Source: Diorhabda sublineata
Taxonomy: Eukaryota > Arthropoda > Insecta > Coleoptera > Chrysomelidae
Length of the DNA: 64,000 nucleotides
Assembly (NCBI RefSeq): GCF_026230105.1
Contig: NC_079475.1
Location: 10,680,125-10,744,124, forward strand
Direction: 5' to 3'
Positions 1-11,190 of the stretch are shown piece by piece; the stretch's first letter is position 1; each line of letters starts with the position of its first letter. Under the pieces are notes generated by a model. The model was given only the letters and a program-made list of their open reading frames with translations. It did no database searches and was not told the DNA's origin. The position numbers were made by a program, and so were the translations under genes.

Positions 1-1342
1 ACTAGAAATAGAAAATAGAGAGTTCATAAATTGCATTTTGCCGCAATACATCAAAAATGGACTATTCATGATTGAAAAACGTTTTGTTAAAAGTGGAGTT
101 TGCGAAAACTCCAAATAGACGTTTTCGTGTCTGGCTAACGCGGAAGAAAATATTTATAAGCTTAAATATCTTTCTCAAAATGTCTTTTGGTGGTGGCTTA
201 TTTGGAGAAGAAATTTTTTCCGATATCTTCACAGAGATCAGTTCCATTAAAGCTTAAAGTTGAACCGACGAGAAGACAAGGTTCATTGAAATCAAATATT
301 ACGTTCATAATCTTGTCAAACGTTTAAAAGTTAGCTTAGGAACTTATGTATAGTCTTAGGTGATTGAGAAATAAAACGTTTTTTGCACTGTAATCGTACA
401 TTAGTGAAGAGAAAATCAATTTGCAAATAAATAGACATGAAGAAATGCTATTTGTTATATAGGCCTTCAGAAAGGCCCGTCGTGCTCCACTTGACGTTAC
501 CAAAGTCTGATGTCCCTTGAGAAGCCGATCAGGCGTTTGGCTTCAACTCTTTGATGTCGTTAGGCAGGTTGTGGGGTTTGCTCGGGTGTCTAAATCGCTC
601 CCGTGTGCAGGGCACTCACAGATAACGTTATCTGCAGTTTCGTCCTCCTCCATACATCATCGGTACTCCAAATAGACGTTATCGTGTCTGGCTAACTCAA
701 AATAAAAGATTTATAAGGTAAAATATCTTTTGGTGGTGCCTTATTTGAAAAAAAATTTTTTTGGTTGTCTTCACAGAGATCAGTTCCATTAAAGCTTCCT
801 AGAAAATTTAATATGAACTGAGTAGAACCGACGAGAGGACAAGGTTCATAGAAATCAAATATTACATTCATAATCTTGTCAAACGTTTGAAAGTTAATTT
901 AGGAACTTATGTATAGTCTTAGGTGATCAAAACAGTTGAAAAAAGACGTTTTTGCACTAAAATAGTACATGAGGCATAGAAAAAAATGATCAATGGGGAC
1001 CGTAAATGTTTTAATATTTCGGCACTCAACCTGTAGCTACATCTGTTTATGTGAAAATCACTTTCCACCACTTAGCTTGAGAGATATTTTAAAAAACAAA
1101 CATGATATAGAAAAATTTTGGATTTTTTTTTTTGGTTTGTTCACTGGCTGAATTTCAGTGAAAAATAACTCAAAAGATTGAGCGCCTTAGCGACTATTTT
1201 ATGAATATAAACAGTTTCGATATTCTTCTTTTGGAGGCTTTCCTCGAATCATATGTATGTACGAGTTGAATTTTTCTTTGTACTTTTAACAGTTTTTACC
1301 GAAGAAATTTCTCTGTGTTTCAAAAGGTAATTAATATTTCAG
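1..1342. repeat. Upstream intron with a diverged tandem duplication
   Basis: A block at about 108-405 recurs at about 666-985, offset about 558-580 bp. Shared runs include CAAATAGACGTT, GTGTCTGGCTAAC, TCTTTTGGTGGTG, GATCAGTTCCATTAAAGCTT and AGGAACTTATGTATAGTCTT, separated by small indels. Short open frames at 62-257 fall inside the duplicated block and have no coding character. A LINE fragment (about 466-665) lies between the two copies. No exon is visible before 1343. The sequence just before 1343 is a usable acceptor (TTAATATTTCAG), so this stretch is the tail of an intron. Confidence 0.75.
466..665 (-). mobile_element. LINE 3' fragment (RNase H tail region)
   Basis: This stretch is a close relative of 2212-2415: both contain TTTGATGTCGTTAGGCAG, GTGTGCAGGGCACTCACAGA and TGCAGTTTCGTCCTCCTC. 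On the minus strand the related copy encodes the Cys/His-containing tail that follows RNase H in Jockey/R1/I-type insect LINEs. This copy is shorter and ends near 660, just before the second copy of the flanking duplication starts. Confidence 0.65.
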
Positions 1343-1599
1343 GTGAAGTTCAGACATCATCATATCCGGGTCGAATCATAGTTACGGAGCCAAAGGGTGA
1401 TGCTCAACCACGGATCAGTGTTGATAAATATAACGCCAGGCGAGTAGTTTTGGGCGAAGATGTTACTCTACCATGCGTAGCTCAAGGATATCCTGTCCCG
1501 GGGTATTACTGGAAAAGGGAGCTACAAGGACAAAGTGTACCTGTTGCTCTCGGTGAAAGACTGACAATACTTTCAGCGGGTTTACTTAGAATATCGAAG
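1343..1599 (+). CDS. Dscam: Dscam exon: first half of Ig3
   Basis: The acceptor TTAATATTTCAG precedes 1343 and the donor GTAAAT follows 1599. The exon enters at codon position 2 and leaves in phase 0. It encodes residues 1-85, beginning with a proline/glycine-rich linker and then the B-C strands of an Ig domain: TLPC with the first disulfide cysteine, and GYYWKRE with the core tryptophan. The second cysteine of this domain comes from the next exon, 6 kb away. Reading on past 1599 meets a stop after about nine codons, which supports the donor. Confidence 0.93.
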
Positions 1600-2189
1600 G
1601 TAAATCTCATTGAATATATAAAATAGACAACAATTCTACGATTATGAGCACAAAGCAATATGTGGTGAAATATGAAAGGTAGTTTTAAAGTGTACGCATT
1701 GTTTTCTAAGAAAATTTCAAGCTAAATCCATTATAGTTCTCTGTCCGTTTGGCTGATTCGAATCTGAGTCTATCTATTACAACGAGAAACGTATTAACTC
1801 TGAAGTAATCACTAGCAGCATCAAAATCTTCGTCAGGTGTTCCATAAAACAGTTTTTTTTTTCATTTCTTTAATACAATCTTTCTATACGCTTAATCCCA
1901 TCGCTTTTGTTCCAAATACTCGAAATTCTCTTGTATAGCTCATTAAAACCCATCTTCTCGGTGAATCGAAATGAAGAATTGACGGACAAAATTTGTCGTC
2001 ACTTCAAATCTGCCGCTTTAGGGTACAGCCTACTCAGCCTACTGGTAAATACATCCACTGAAGCTACTTATCTAGTGGCTATGCTCTCCTGGTTTTATGA
2101 AACTTAAATCTAATACCGTAATTTTTGTTTATGGACCGCCTCGCACTCTCAAAGGAGGTTCTTAGTTCATAGTTCGTAGGTGTGGGCGG
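1600..2189 (+). other. Intron 1, unassigned AT-rich start
   Basis: Unique AT-rich intron sequence up to the LINE tail at about 2190. The open frame 1907-2107 has no similarity I recognise and no splice-site support. Confidence 0.5.
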
Positions 2190-2830
2190 CCGTGAAGCCG
2201 TTGAGCACAGTAGCCTTCAGATAGGCCTATCGGGCCCCTCTTGACGTTACCAAACTCCAATGTTCTTTGAGAAGTCTATCAGGTGCTTTGGCTTTAACTC
2301 TTTGATGTCGTTAGGCAGGTTGTGGGGTTTGTCCAGGTGTTTAAACCGCGCCCGTGTGCAGGGCACTCACAGATAACGTGGTCTGCAGTTTCGTCCTCCT
2401 CAATGCAACAGCGGCACTCCGTATCATCCTTGATGCCCATGGTGTGAAGGTGACGTCTTAGATGGCAGTGTCCAGTTAGAAGTCCGGTCACTAGTCTGAT
2501 TTCGCGCCTAGACGAGTGGATTCCGTCTATACGGGCCTTCGCTTATCTCATGCCAGGCGTCTCCATCCATCTCTGCTGAGCCCGCCTTGCAAGAAGACTG
2601 TTAAGAGACGTGATGACAGCGCTTTTGGTCGCACTAAGGATAAGTTCTGGGTTGATGGCTTTGCCGATCTCAATCTAGCGAGTGAATCCGTTTCGTCGTT
2701 GTTTCTCCGAGGTTCTTCAGATGGTATTCTCAGCCAATTGGAATAGCGAGCTTGATTCCTGGGTCACATATTCCTGCTACTACTTGTCCATTTTCCGTTT
2801 TCGAACATCACAATAATATATTTCATTGAG
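2190..2830 (-). mobile_element. LINE (Jockey/R1/I-type) 3' end: RNase H and tail, broken
   Basis: Read on the minus strand from about 2800, the frame gives an RNase H C-terminal region (RRAQQRWMETPG, then REIRLVTGLLTGHCHLRRH) followed by a Cys-rich tail (TECRCCIEEDETADHVICEC) at about 2385-2490. This tail is typical of ORF2 of insect non-LTR retrotransposons. In-frame stops, for example just after WMETPG, and frame changes show it is dead. It lies antisense in intron 1 of the Dscam gene. No 5' part of the element is present, as expected for a 5'-truncated LINE insertion. Confidence 0.8.
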
Positions 2831-3797
2831 AAAAAGTCATATAGTTTTTTTTTAAATTATTTTCCTACTATTGTTTCGGCAAAATCATTGCTTGTATTAT
2901 TTTATAAAGTTATGCATTTCGTTAATTAATACTCATTACGTCGGTTCACTGGGATTTCTAATTGCACGTTATTATGGATTTAATTAGAAAATCTAGAGAA
3001 ATCCAAATTATTTCCCAGTATTTTCAAATATTTTATACTCTACCTTCGCTTCTTGTTTTCTGATACTAGAACAAACTATTTAATAATGATTGTAGCTGTA
3101 TAAAATTAACATTCAAATTCATACTATACCGTGTAGCAAAAACCAGAAACACAGAAATTACTTTCTAGAAGTTACCGTTGGTATAAATGACAATTGAATG
3201 AATACGAAACTTTACAAAGAACAATAAACTGAAATCTCAATTGATATTGATGTCTGGAGTTGGTTCAGTTTCCTTTTTCGACGTTCAAAGGTGGATGAAA
3301 ACCAATTAAAATATCAGAGTTTCATATCTTCCTTCTAATCTAGATTCTACTTAATGTAAAGACAATTACAGTGGAAACTCCTTCCATAATTAGAAAACTT
3401 CCCGAATTCTACTAAATATATTGATTTCAGTTTTAATTTGTGAACCAAGGTAAAAAATAAATGAAATTCAAACAACAGATGCATGAAAATATGTTGTGGG
3501 AAGCTAATTTCACTTTGAATAAGAGATACGTAAACAAATAACGATAAATTTCACCTTGTATTTCTAGTTAAAAAATATTTGAACTAATTATTGATCTCAC
3601 CTAAATCATCAAGAGAAAAGTATTAAGTTATCAAAGTGAATAAACCGCCCAAAACTATAATTTAAAACTGAAATAGTACGAATTTCATGTCATTCTCTAT
3701 TAAAATATCCAATTTATTATCAAGTTTCCTTTTGATAATGGTACCAAACCTCAAATTTGTTAGTTCGCTTCCTGGAATGTCAATTTATTAACAAATA
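2831..3797 (+). other. Intron 1, no recognisable content
   Basis: AT-rich sequence with no open frame of note, no tandem repeat and no homology I recognise. It lies between the LINE tail and the deleted mariner. Confidence 0.5.
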
Positions 3798-4537
3798 CGC
3801 GGGCTGCTACTTAAGTTTTGAAATATGGCAACACTGAATATATCAAATCTGACGTACTTAGAACGTGTTATCAAACGAGTGCTCTTTGACTTGTTTACAG
3901 ATATTTTGATCAAAAAATGGATGTAAATAGCGAACATTTTTGTGCGATGATTTCCTTTGACTTTCGACGTCGATTAAACCTACTTCTGTATACCGATCAA
4001 CTCGTTTCGACTTTTGGTGATGAAGCGCCATCTCGAGCTCGATTTTCTTAATTCAACCGTGATCGTACTTCTCTATAGGATGAATTTCGTGAAGGTCACA
4101 CTCGAACATTTGGCTGTCATATATATATTTGTTCGTGTTGTATACCGCATAATTTGTCAATAGCTCAAAAAAGCTCGTATCGATTGCTGCGAAAAATGTT
4201 GAAAAAATTCATTTGCGACACTTTAAAAGACGTCTATACGAAACTTTACAACAACCGACTTTCACACATCAATGCAAACAAAAACTTTTCATCGAATTGA
4301 TGATGATGATGATATGATTTTTTCTTATTCCCGCAGATCAAAAATAAATTGCGAGATCAATGTTTTTCTACACGTGAAGAAGCGGTTCATGCTTCGAAAT
4401 CACATGTAGTGGAGGTACCTCGATCGGAATGGTGAAATGCTTCGACAATTGGTTCGAATACATACAAAAATGTGTTGATCTTAATAGAGAATATTTTGAA
4501 AAACAATAAAGCCAAAAAACTTAAGTGGCAACCCTCG
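3798..4537 (+). mobile_element. Internally deleted mariner element
   Basis: The ends are inverted repeats: CGCGGGCTGCTACTTAAG at the left and, read in reverse, CGAGGGTTGCCACTTAAG at the right. TA dinucleotides flank them at 3796-3797 and 4538-4539. The inside holds scraps of a mariner transposase on the + strand: an N-terminus starting MDVNSEHF near 3916, and a C-terminus with CFDNWFEYIQKCVDLN and YFEKQ near 4440-4510. The central catalytic core is missing. At about 740 bp it is much shorter than the usual 1.3 kb of a mariner, so it is non-autonomous. Confidence 0.85.
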
Positions 4538-5549
4538 TATAATGAGCCTGAACATAATCTAACCAATTATCTATGATAATTTATACCTTTCCACCGCATA
4601 CTATATCTGATATATCTCTAATTTGCTTATATTTTCTTCATTTATTTGTATTTATTCTCAGTTCTCGTAAACGTTCAATTCCTAATTTTGTGATTTTCAA
4701 ATCCGTCTAGATTTTTCAGATAGATATGAATCTATTCCCATGAACTCCATAATGTAAATTAAATTCTTTTGAAAGACGTAGAAAGCCTAATATTCACAAT
4801 TAATTACTCCGTAGAATCAGAAAAAGCGTAGTTGTTATAACTTTGAAGTTTCATTTTTTACTTTTTTCTCATTATTTTAGACTTTCAACATTTATTAACA
4901 ACCGAAATGCATTTAGATCCTTCTAATTGCATTAATTCTATCTCAAAATAAATTAAAAAAATAGTGACGAACAAACCATTATAATAAAAATTTCTTGATA
5001 ATGTCTCACACGACATATAATGATGAGTTTTCATTAGAAAAATAGAAGCTTTCAACTTAAAAACTGAGTTCATAAGATATTAGAGCTTTTAGCAACTCCG
5101 TCCTTATGCTGCTTAAGTTTGTCATTAAGGAGAGATCAGTCAGCTCCTTTCAATCCATTTTTTAATAGTTCACGAGGTTGATTGTATATACCATAATGCA
5201 TCCAGTATATATTAACAAATTTTATGTTATGATTAGATCAAAAATTATTATTAATTAGTTATTTCTCAATTAATTAAACTTTTAGACAAATATTTCTATC
5301 TGAAATCAATTATCACTTTTTATTTTTTTTTATCTTACATTGATGTCAAAGAATTCAATAAAATAAAACTGTTTATTAAACAAAAAAAAACAAAAGACAT
5401 TATTTTCTTAATTTCTAAATAGCGGGGCTCTCAACATTTCACGAAAATTTACAGAAAATGTTTATCAAGAAATAAAAATAATGAAGTTAATATTAGAAAT
5501 ATTAAGTATCCTCTATTTAAGCATATGATTTATATATTTGGTATATGTA
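4538..5549 (+). other. Intron 1, AT-rich spacer
   Basis: No coding or repeat signal that I can support; poly-T/A runs only. The minus-strand frame at 4885-5073 looks random. Confidence 0.5.
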
Positions 5550-7546
5550 CAGTGCTTTTCAGATAAAAGTATCCACCTTTAATAACTTTTGTAATACTGG
5601 TATTTAGAAAAAATCCAAAAACACGTCAATTTATGTTGGAAGGGGCAAGCATTATGGCTTATTTAAACTTACTGGAAAAGCCACCCCCTCACCCCTAGCA
5701 GCATCCCCTTTATTTTTTTAAATTACTTGTCATATTTTTTATGTAAAATTTGGATACTCCTCTTTGAGCTGATTTCAAAAATGTATAATACTTGTAGGTT
5801 AAAGTGGTTAGTTTATGAGATAAACAATTTTTCTTTTAAGAGCACAAATTTTACTTATTATTTACTTTTACCTTATTTGCCTGTACTAAAATGGGTTGTA
5901 CAACAGTTCAAACTCTTTAATCTTTTTAACTGTGCTATTTATTCTACTTAAAAAATCCAAACAACAAAAAACTCTACTTTTTATTAAAGTTTGACATTGT
6001 CAACTAGAATTTGTAGTCACTATTGATAGTGTAATTTGATACATTATTTATTTTGTTTCTCTGAAATGGTTTACTCTTTGCAAGAAAGAATTGAAATTGT
6101 AGGTTTATACTACCAAAATAATAATTGTGCAAGAGCTGCTGCTAGAATATTTAACGAATTACATGACGGAAGACATGCAACTCATAAGTATGTAATTCAA
6201 CTGATGGAGAAATTTACCACAACAGGGTCTGTTTGCAGTAAAGTGCATAAGCGAGAGGGACTCGTAAATAACGAAGCAATCCAAGTGGCAATTTTAGGGC
6301 AAGTCAGCTTAGAGGCTCAACAACCCCAATCGTTGTCAACAATAAGTAGAGCGATCGGTGTTTCATCTTCTACAGTTTTCCGAGTTCTACATAAATTCAA
6401 GTACCACCCATAAAAAATTAAGTTGGTGCACGAGTTGAATGAAGATGATTTTGATCGTCGTCTAGAGTTTTGCGAATCAATGACGCAAATTATCAATAAC
6501 AATCCACAATTAGTTAAACAATATTTGCTTTTCTGATGAATGCTCATGGTCATTAAATGGCTTAGTAAGTAGGCATAATTGTAGATATTGAGCTGAAAGT
6601 GATCCACATATTATGCGTGAGTTCCATACACAACATCCCCAAAAGTTAAACGTTTGGTGTGGTATCCTAGGTGACCACATTGTCGGACCTTTCTTCATCA
6701 ACGGAAATTTAAATGGTGAATCATATCTTGAGTTACTCAGGGAAGGGGTTGACCCACGTATTACAACAATAATAGAAAATGATGATAACCTTTCCGAAGA
6801 TTTACTGGTATTTCAACAAGACGGAGCTCCCCCACACTATGCTATGCCTGTCCGACAATTTTTAAACGAAACATTCCCCGCTCGTTGGATAGGTAGAAGG
6901 GGGCAGATGATGGAGTGGCCACCTAGGTCACCGGATTTAACACCCCTAGACTTCTTTTTATGGGGGTATTTAAAAACAAAAGTTTATGCTACCCAACCAG
7001 AATCTCTGGATGATTTACGAGAGAGGATAGAAAATGAATGTCGACAATTAAATCCAGCCGTATTAAGCAATGTCAGAGAGGCATTTCAAAATAGATTATA
7101 CCATTGTATGGAAGTGAATGGTACTCATTTTGAACACTTATTGTAACTTCATAATAAATAGCACAGTTAAAAAGATTAAAGAGTTTGAACTGTTGTACAA
7201 CCCATTTTAGTACAGGCAAATAAGGTGAAAGTAAATAATAAGTAAAATTTGTGCTCTTAAAAGAAAAATTGTTTATCTAATAAACTAACCACTTTAACCT
7301 ACAAGTATTATACATTTTTGAAATCAGCTCAAAGCGGGGTATCCAAATTTTACATAAAAAATATGAAAAGTAATTTAAAAAAATAAAGGGGATGCTGCTA
7401 GGGGTGAGGGGGTGGCTTTTCCAGTAAGTTTAAATATGCCATAATGCTTGCCCCTTCCAACATAAATTGACGTGTTTTTGGATTTTTTCTAAATACCAGT
7501 ATTACAAAAGTTATTAAAGGTGGATACTTTTATCTGAAAAGCACTG
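5550..7546 (+). mobile_element. Mariner-like element with very long terminal inverted repeats, nearly intact
   Basis: The element is flanked by TA (5548-5549 and 7547-7548). The left arm 5550-5942 and right arm about 7155-7546 are nearly perfect inverted copies, about 390 bp each, ending CAGTGCTTTTCAGATAAAAG. Between them sits one transposase gene on the + strand. Such long arms are unusual for the Tc1/mariner group, whose repeats are usually tens of bases long. The arms remain highly similar, which suggests fairly recent insertion into intron 1. Confidence 0.92.
6066..7146 (+). pseudogene. Transposase of the long-TIR mariner-like element (two stops, one frameshift)
   Basis: The frame starting MVYSLQERIEIVGLYY (6066) encodes an N-terminal helix-turn-helix region up to an in-frame TAA at 6411-6413. 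The same frame continues (KLVHELNEDDFDRRLEFCES) to about 6515, where a frameshift occurs. The shifted frame gives CFSDECSWSLNG with the first catalytic Asp, a TGA near 6590, then the open C-terminal part 6613-7146. That part contains LVFQQDGAPPHY (second Asp) and WPPRSPDLTPLDFFLWGY (third Asp). The last two Asp are separated by 42 residues, close to the DD41D (rosa-like) group rather than classical DD34D mariner. The lesions are few, so an active source copy may exist elsewhere in the genome. Confidence 0.88.
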
Positions 7547-7650
7547 TATAATAATACTGTGAAGATTTACTAGAACTGATCTATCTTCAAGGGTATTCCT
7601 CAAGAAAAAAATTTTATGAACTGGATTTCTATTTATCATATTTATTACAG

Positions 7651-7855
7651 GTAAGACTGGAGGATAGAGGTGTCTATATTTGTTTCGCTAATAATTCAGC
7701 TGGTGAAGAGAGCATCAGAGTAACGTTAGAGGTAACTGCTCAATTATCTGCTCACGTACAACCACAAGTACAAGTTGTAGACGTCGGAAAAGATGCTACG
7801 TTCCAATGTATTATAAATGGATATCCAGTTACCCAAGTCGGTTGGATGCATAACG
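7651..7855 (+). CDS. Dscam: Dscam exon: end of Ig3 and start of Ig4
   Basis: Acceptor TTTATTACAG; donor GTAAGT. It joins in phase 0 to the first exon and ends in phase 1. Residues 86-153 hold VRLEDRGVYICFANNSAGEE (the DxGxYxC motif closing Ig3), then the A-C strands of Ig4 with TFQC and the core tryptophan in VGWMHNG. NNSA may form an N-glycosylation sequon. Confidence 0.95.
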
Positions 7856-8354
7856 GTAAGTAGTGCGGACCATGAGCCTAATATAGAAAGAAAGGTCCAA
7901 AAAAACTCAAACACACTTTTCAGAAGATCTGACTAAAGTAGTTTGAACACAACTGTTGTATTTTATATTTGATTCCTTAAAGTCAATCAAAATTATACTT
8001 TCGCAGTCTCAAAATATTGAAGCCTTTCGTGACCTTCTCTTTTTTTGGATATCGGTCATATTCTGTAACCTTCAACCTTTCAAATGTTTTTCAACCTATT
8101 CACCATATAGTATTCCATGAAAAGGTAGATAATAATAATAAATGGTAGTAGATATCGCAAAAATCCTATTCTTAGATATATCACTTAAATTGATCTAAGA
8201 TAGAAATCATGATTAACCACATAAATAAATGAAGTGAATTAAGCCCTTAATTCCAATTCAGTAGATCTCACTTAACGTCAGCCTAGTGAAAAAGTCAATC
8301 AATGGACTAAATTTCAATATTGGATAGTAGTTAACAACTCACTTATTGTTATAG
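7856..8354 (+). other. Intron 2, no recognisable content
   Basis: 499 bp of AT-rich intron. I see no element, repeat or extra exon. Confidence 0.6.
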
Positions 8355-8666
8355 GTAAACCAATTGCTCAAGACAGTCGTATGGAAGTAATAGCTGAACC
8401 GCCGCGTTTAACTGTCAAGTCGTTGACAAAAGAAGACCGAGGAATGTTTCAATGTATAGTTAGTAATAATTGGGATCAAGCTCAAGCAATTGCCGAACTT
8501 AATATGGGGGATGCAGGTCCTGAACTCATATATTGGTTTTCGGAACAAACTCTTCAACCAGGTCCTACAGTTTCTTTGAAGTGCGTTGCTTCTGGAAATC
8601 CACCACCTCAATTTACTTGGACATTAGATGGATTTCCCATACCAGATCATTCTAGATTCCTAGTTG
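8355..8666 (+). CDS. Dscam: Dscam exon: end of Ig4 and start of Ig5
   Basis: Acceptor ATTGTTATAG; donor GTAAGT; phase 1 at both ends. It encodes residues 154-257: the end of Ig4 (TKEDRGMFQCIVSNN) and the start of Ig5 (SLKCVASGNPPPQFTWTLDG). The phrase PGPTVSLKCVASGNP matches the Dscam Ig5 style, which helps fix the domain numbering. Confidence 0.95.
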
Positions 8667-9636
8667 GTAAGTTTTAATTGGACGAATTAATTTCAGAATC
8701 AGAAAATCCATATTCATTCCTTAACTAATAAACTATAGATTGGGCTGTAAGGAATAAGCACTTGGTCTCTATTTGACCTATTAATACATTTAACAATCTC
8801 AATGCTTCCAAATGCATCCGATTTGTTGCTGGACATATGAGATATTATTCGATGAATAGCTTTTATATAATCAATTTAGTGCCAATATTGGACATGATAC
8901 ACAAATATTGCTAAAGTTTCTTGATGATAACTATAAATATTTAGAGGTACTTGTGTTTTGATAGATTGTGGTTTCAACCTTGAAAACTTGACAACAGAAT
9001 AGTTATTATAAAATTATGTCGAAACGTCGAACTTCGTATTTTAAAACGTATTTGGACGAAACCTAGTTTAATAGTCCAATCCAAGGATTGGTCTCAAATA
9101 CTTCTTGTCCAAGGGGAAAAAACGAGGAATCATTATATTTGGTGCTAGTAAGGATGATTTTTTACCAAATACATTGCTTGTAGAAGAACATCTTTCACCG
9201 ATTTGCTTTGCTTCCGTTTAATCACTACAACCCAACTTTTTGTTGTTCTAATGAACCATTTTGTTTTGATTTAGTTTTCACAAATATCGGGACCATACAT
9301 CATTTCCCTTCACTACAAAAATTCTTAATTATAATTTAAATGAGATTTTATGAGAGTCTGGCAAATAAATGCAATCACTAACATATATTTGCGGGCAACG
9401 GACTTCTTTTCAAATTTCTGAGTAGATTCCTGCTATTTTATAATCTCAAACTACAAGAATATGACTATATAAACAAATATCAATTTCAATCTATCTTTTA
9501 AAAGTTAATAAGAAAACTAATTTTGAAACAAAAGAGACCTAAAATCAAAAAAGTTTAGAAATATTAACATATCGAACGGTCTAAGAAATAATAAATTAAA
9601 GAAATTTAAACAAATAAATTGAGCAATCTTTCGTAG
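8667..9636 (+). other. Intron 3 with a partial copy of a repeat family
   Basis: Mostly unassigned AT-rich sequence. At about 9505-9595 a stretch containing ACTAATTTTGAAACA, AGACCTAAAATCAA and GGTCTAAGAAAT matches the right half of the palindromic element at about 43321-43560, so it is a partial copy of that MITE family. Confidence 0.55.
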
Positions 9637-9842
9637 GTCAGTATGTTACCATCCAAGATGATGTCATCAGTCATGTGAATATTACCAACGTGAAAGCTGA
9701 AGATGGTGGAGAATACACATGCACTGCTCATAATACAGTAGGAAAAATCTCACATAGTGCCAGAGTGAATGTTTACGGATTACCATATATTAGAGATATG
9801 CAAAAAATAACCGGAGTTGCAGGAATGAGTTTAAATATTAAG
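9637..9842 (+). CDS. Dscam: Dscam exon: end of Ig5 and start of Ig6
   Basis: Acceptor CTTTCGTAG; donor GTAAAA; enters in phase 1 and leaves in phase 0. Residues 258-326 finish Ig5 (KAEDGGEYTCTAHNTVG, with HVNIT as a possible glycosylation site). They then run into Ig6 with the Dscam-like segment VYGLPYIRDMQKITGVAG. The exon stops immediately before the first cysteine of Ig6, which is the first codon of the next exon. Confidence 0.95.
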
Positions 9843-9949
9843 GTAAAATATTTCAACTGGATATTGTGTTAATTTTAATTTTTTCTAGATCCTCTAAATC
9901 CACTAATTTCATCTAGAAAATTTTTCCAATTTATTTCTAGTTTCGTAGT

Positions 9950-10420
9950 TATAGGTTTTTCCCGATATCACCTTTTCATTGTTCATCTTTGACCACCGAA
10001 CCATTTTTTCAAGTCTGGAGACAGGAAATGATCCGAGTGGACTGAATCTAGCGGATGAGGTGTATGAAGTAGCAAATTAAACGTTATTTCATTAATTTTG
10101 GCCAATGCAATAACGCATGTGTGAGCTGATGCATTGTCTTGATGAAACGATTCTTTCTTCTTAACCAAATGGGGCTATTTTTGCTTGATTTCTTCGTTCA
10201 AACGTTGCAATGTAATTTTGTATAATACTTTTCGTTAATATTTATTCCTTTTTCAGGATAGTCAATAAAAATTATCCCACGCGCATCCCAAAATAACGAC
10301 ACCACGATCTTGCATGCAGATGGAACGGTCTTTGCCTTTTCAGTCCATTGTTTTGATTGTTCTTTTGTGTCGGTGTGAAGTGATGGACCCATGTCACTAT
10401 AGCAAATTAATAAAAAATTG
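9950..10420 (-). mobile_element. Mariner relic (transposase C-terminal half)
   Basis: On the minus strand two overlapping broken frames give SKQWTEKAKTVP and FWDARGIIFIDYPEKG, then SFHQDNASAHTCVIALAKIN and SDHFLSPDLKKWFGG. These are the second-Asp and C-terminal blocks of a mariner transposase of the same group as the relic at 46440-47200. The PYSPDLAPSD block is mutated and frameshifts are present. I cannot define terminal repeats. It is antisense to the host gene in intron 4. Confidence 0.8.
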
Positions 10421-10439
10421 CTTGAAAATCTGTCAATTA

Positions 10440-11190
10440 TTAAAAAATTCAACAGAAGAAGGGTTCCGTTTGTCAAAAAAGTTTCTAGGAAGGTTACCAT
10501 TGTGAAAATAAATATCTATAAAAGATCCAATCTTAGCATAAGTGCATAAAAAGGTTCCTACTATAAAACAATGGTATAATAGGGTTCTTATTGTAAAAAA
10601 AGTGTGTACGGAGGTTCCGTTAATAAACTTTAATTATCTATTAATGTTCTAAACATGAAGTAAGAGTCCAATCAAAAAATATGTGTAGAGAAAGGTCCCA
10701 ATTGTGAAAATAAATGTGTACAGAGTCTGCAAATGTCTATAAAAGTTCCTATTGAAAAATAAGTGACTAGAGAGGTTCTGAATACGAAAAAAAGTATCTT
10801 CAAAAGTACCAATAATCAAATAAGTGTTTCGGAAGTTTCCAATCATGAAAAAAATGTCTACTAAGGTTTCTAACATGCAATAAGTGTCTAGGAAGGTTCC
10901 AATCATAGGATTAGTGTAGAGAAATGTTTCAATTGTGAAAATAAATATGTACGGAGGTTCCAAGTGTCAAAAAGGTTCCTATTGAAAAATGAGTGACCAG
11001 GGAAGTTCTGAATTTGAAAAATGTGTCTTCAAAGGTTCCAATAATCAAATAAGTGTCTCGGAAGGTATAAATCACGAATAAACGTGTCTACGAAGGTTCC
11101 AAACATGAAATAAACATCTAGGAAGGTTCCTACTATGAAATAATGGTCTAGGAAGGATTATTATTTATCACGCATCATTGATTAATAAGG
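10440..11190 (+). repeat. Degenerate minisatellite, unit about 30-40 bp
   Basis: A phrase built from TCTAGGAAGGTTCC, an A/T-rich linker such as AATCATGAAATAA, and GTGTCTA recurs many times with drift, for example near 10480, 10590, 10700, 10770, 10890, 11050, 11090 and 11125. Units vary in length. The long minus-strand frame at 10649-10963 is a by-product of the repeat and not a gene. Confidence 0.75.

Noticed and set aside
62..257. Overlapping open frames on both strands near the left edge
   Set aside because: They fall in a diverged tandem duplication whose second copy does not preserve the frames; no similarity or splice signals.
10649..10963. 104-residue minus-strand frame rich in Phe/Thr/Ile
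   Set aside because: It is a by-product of the minisatellite at 10440-11190; its repeats follow the DNA unit.
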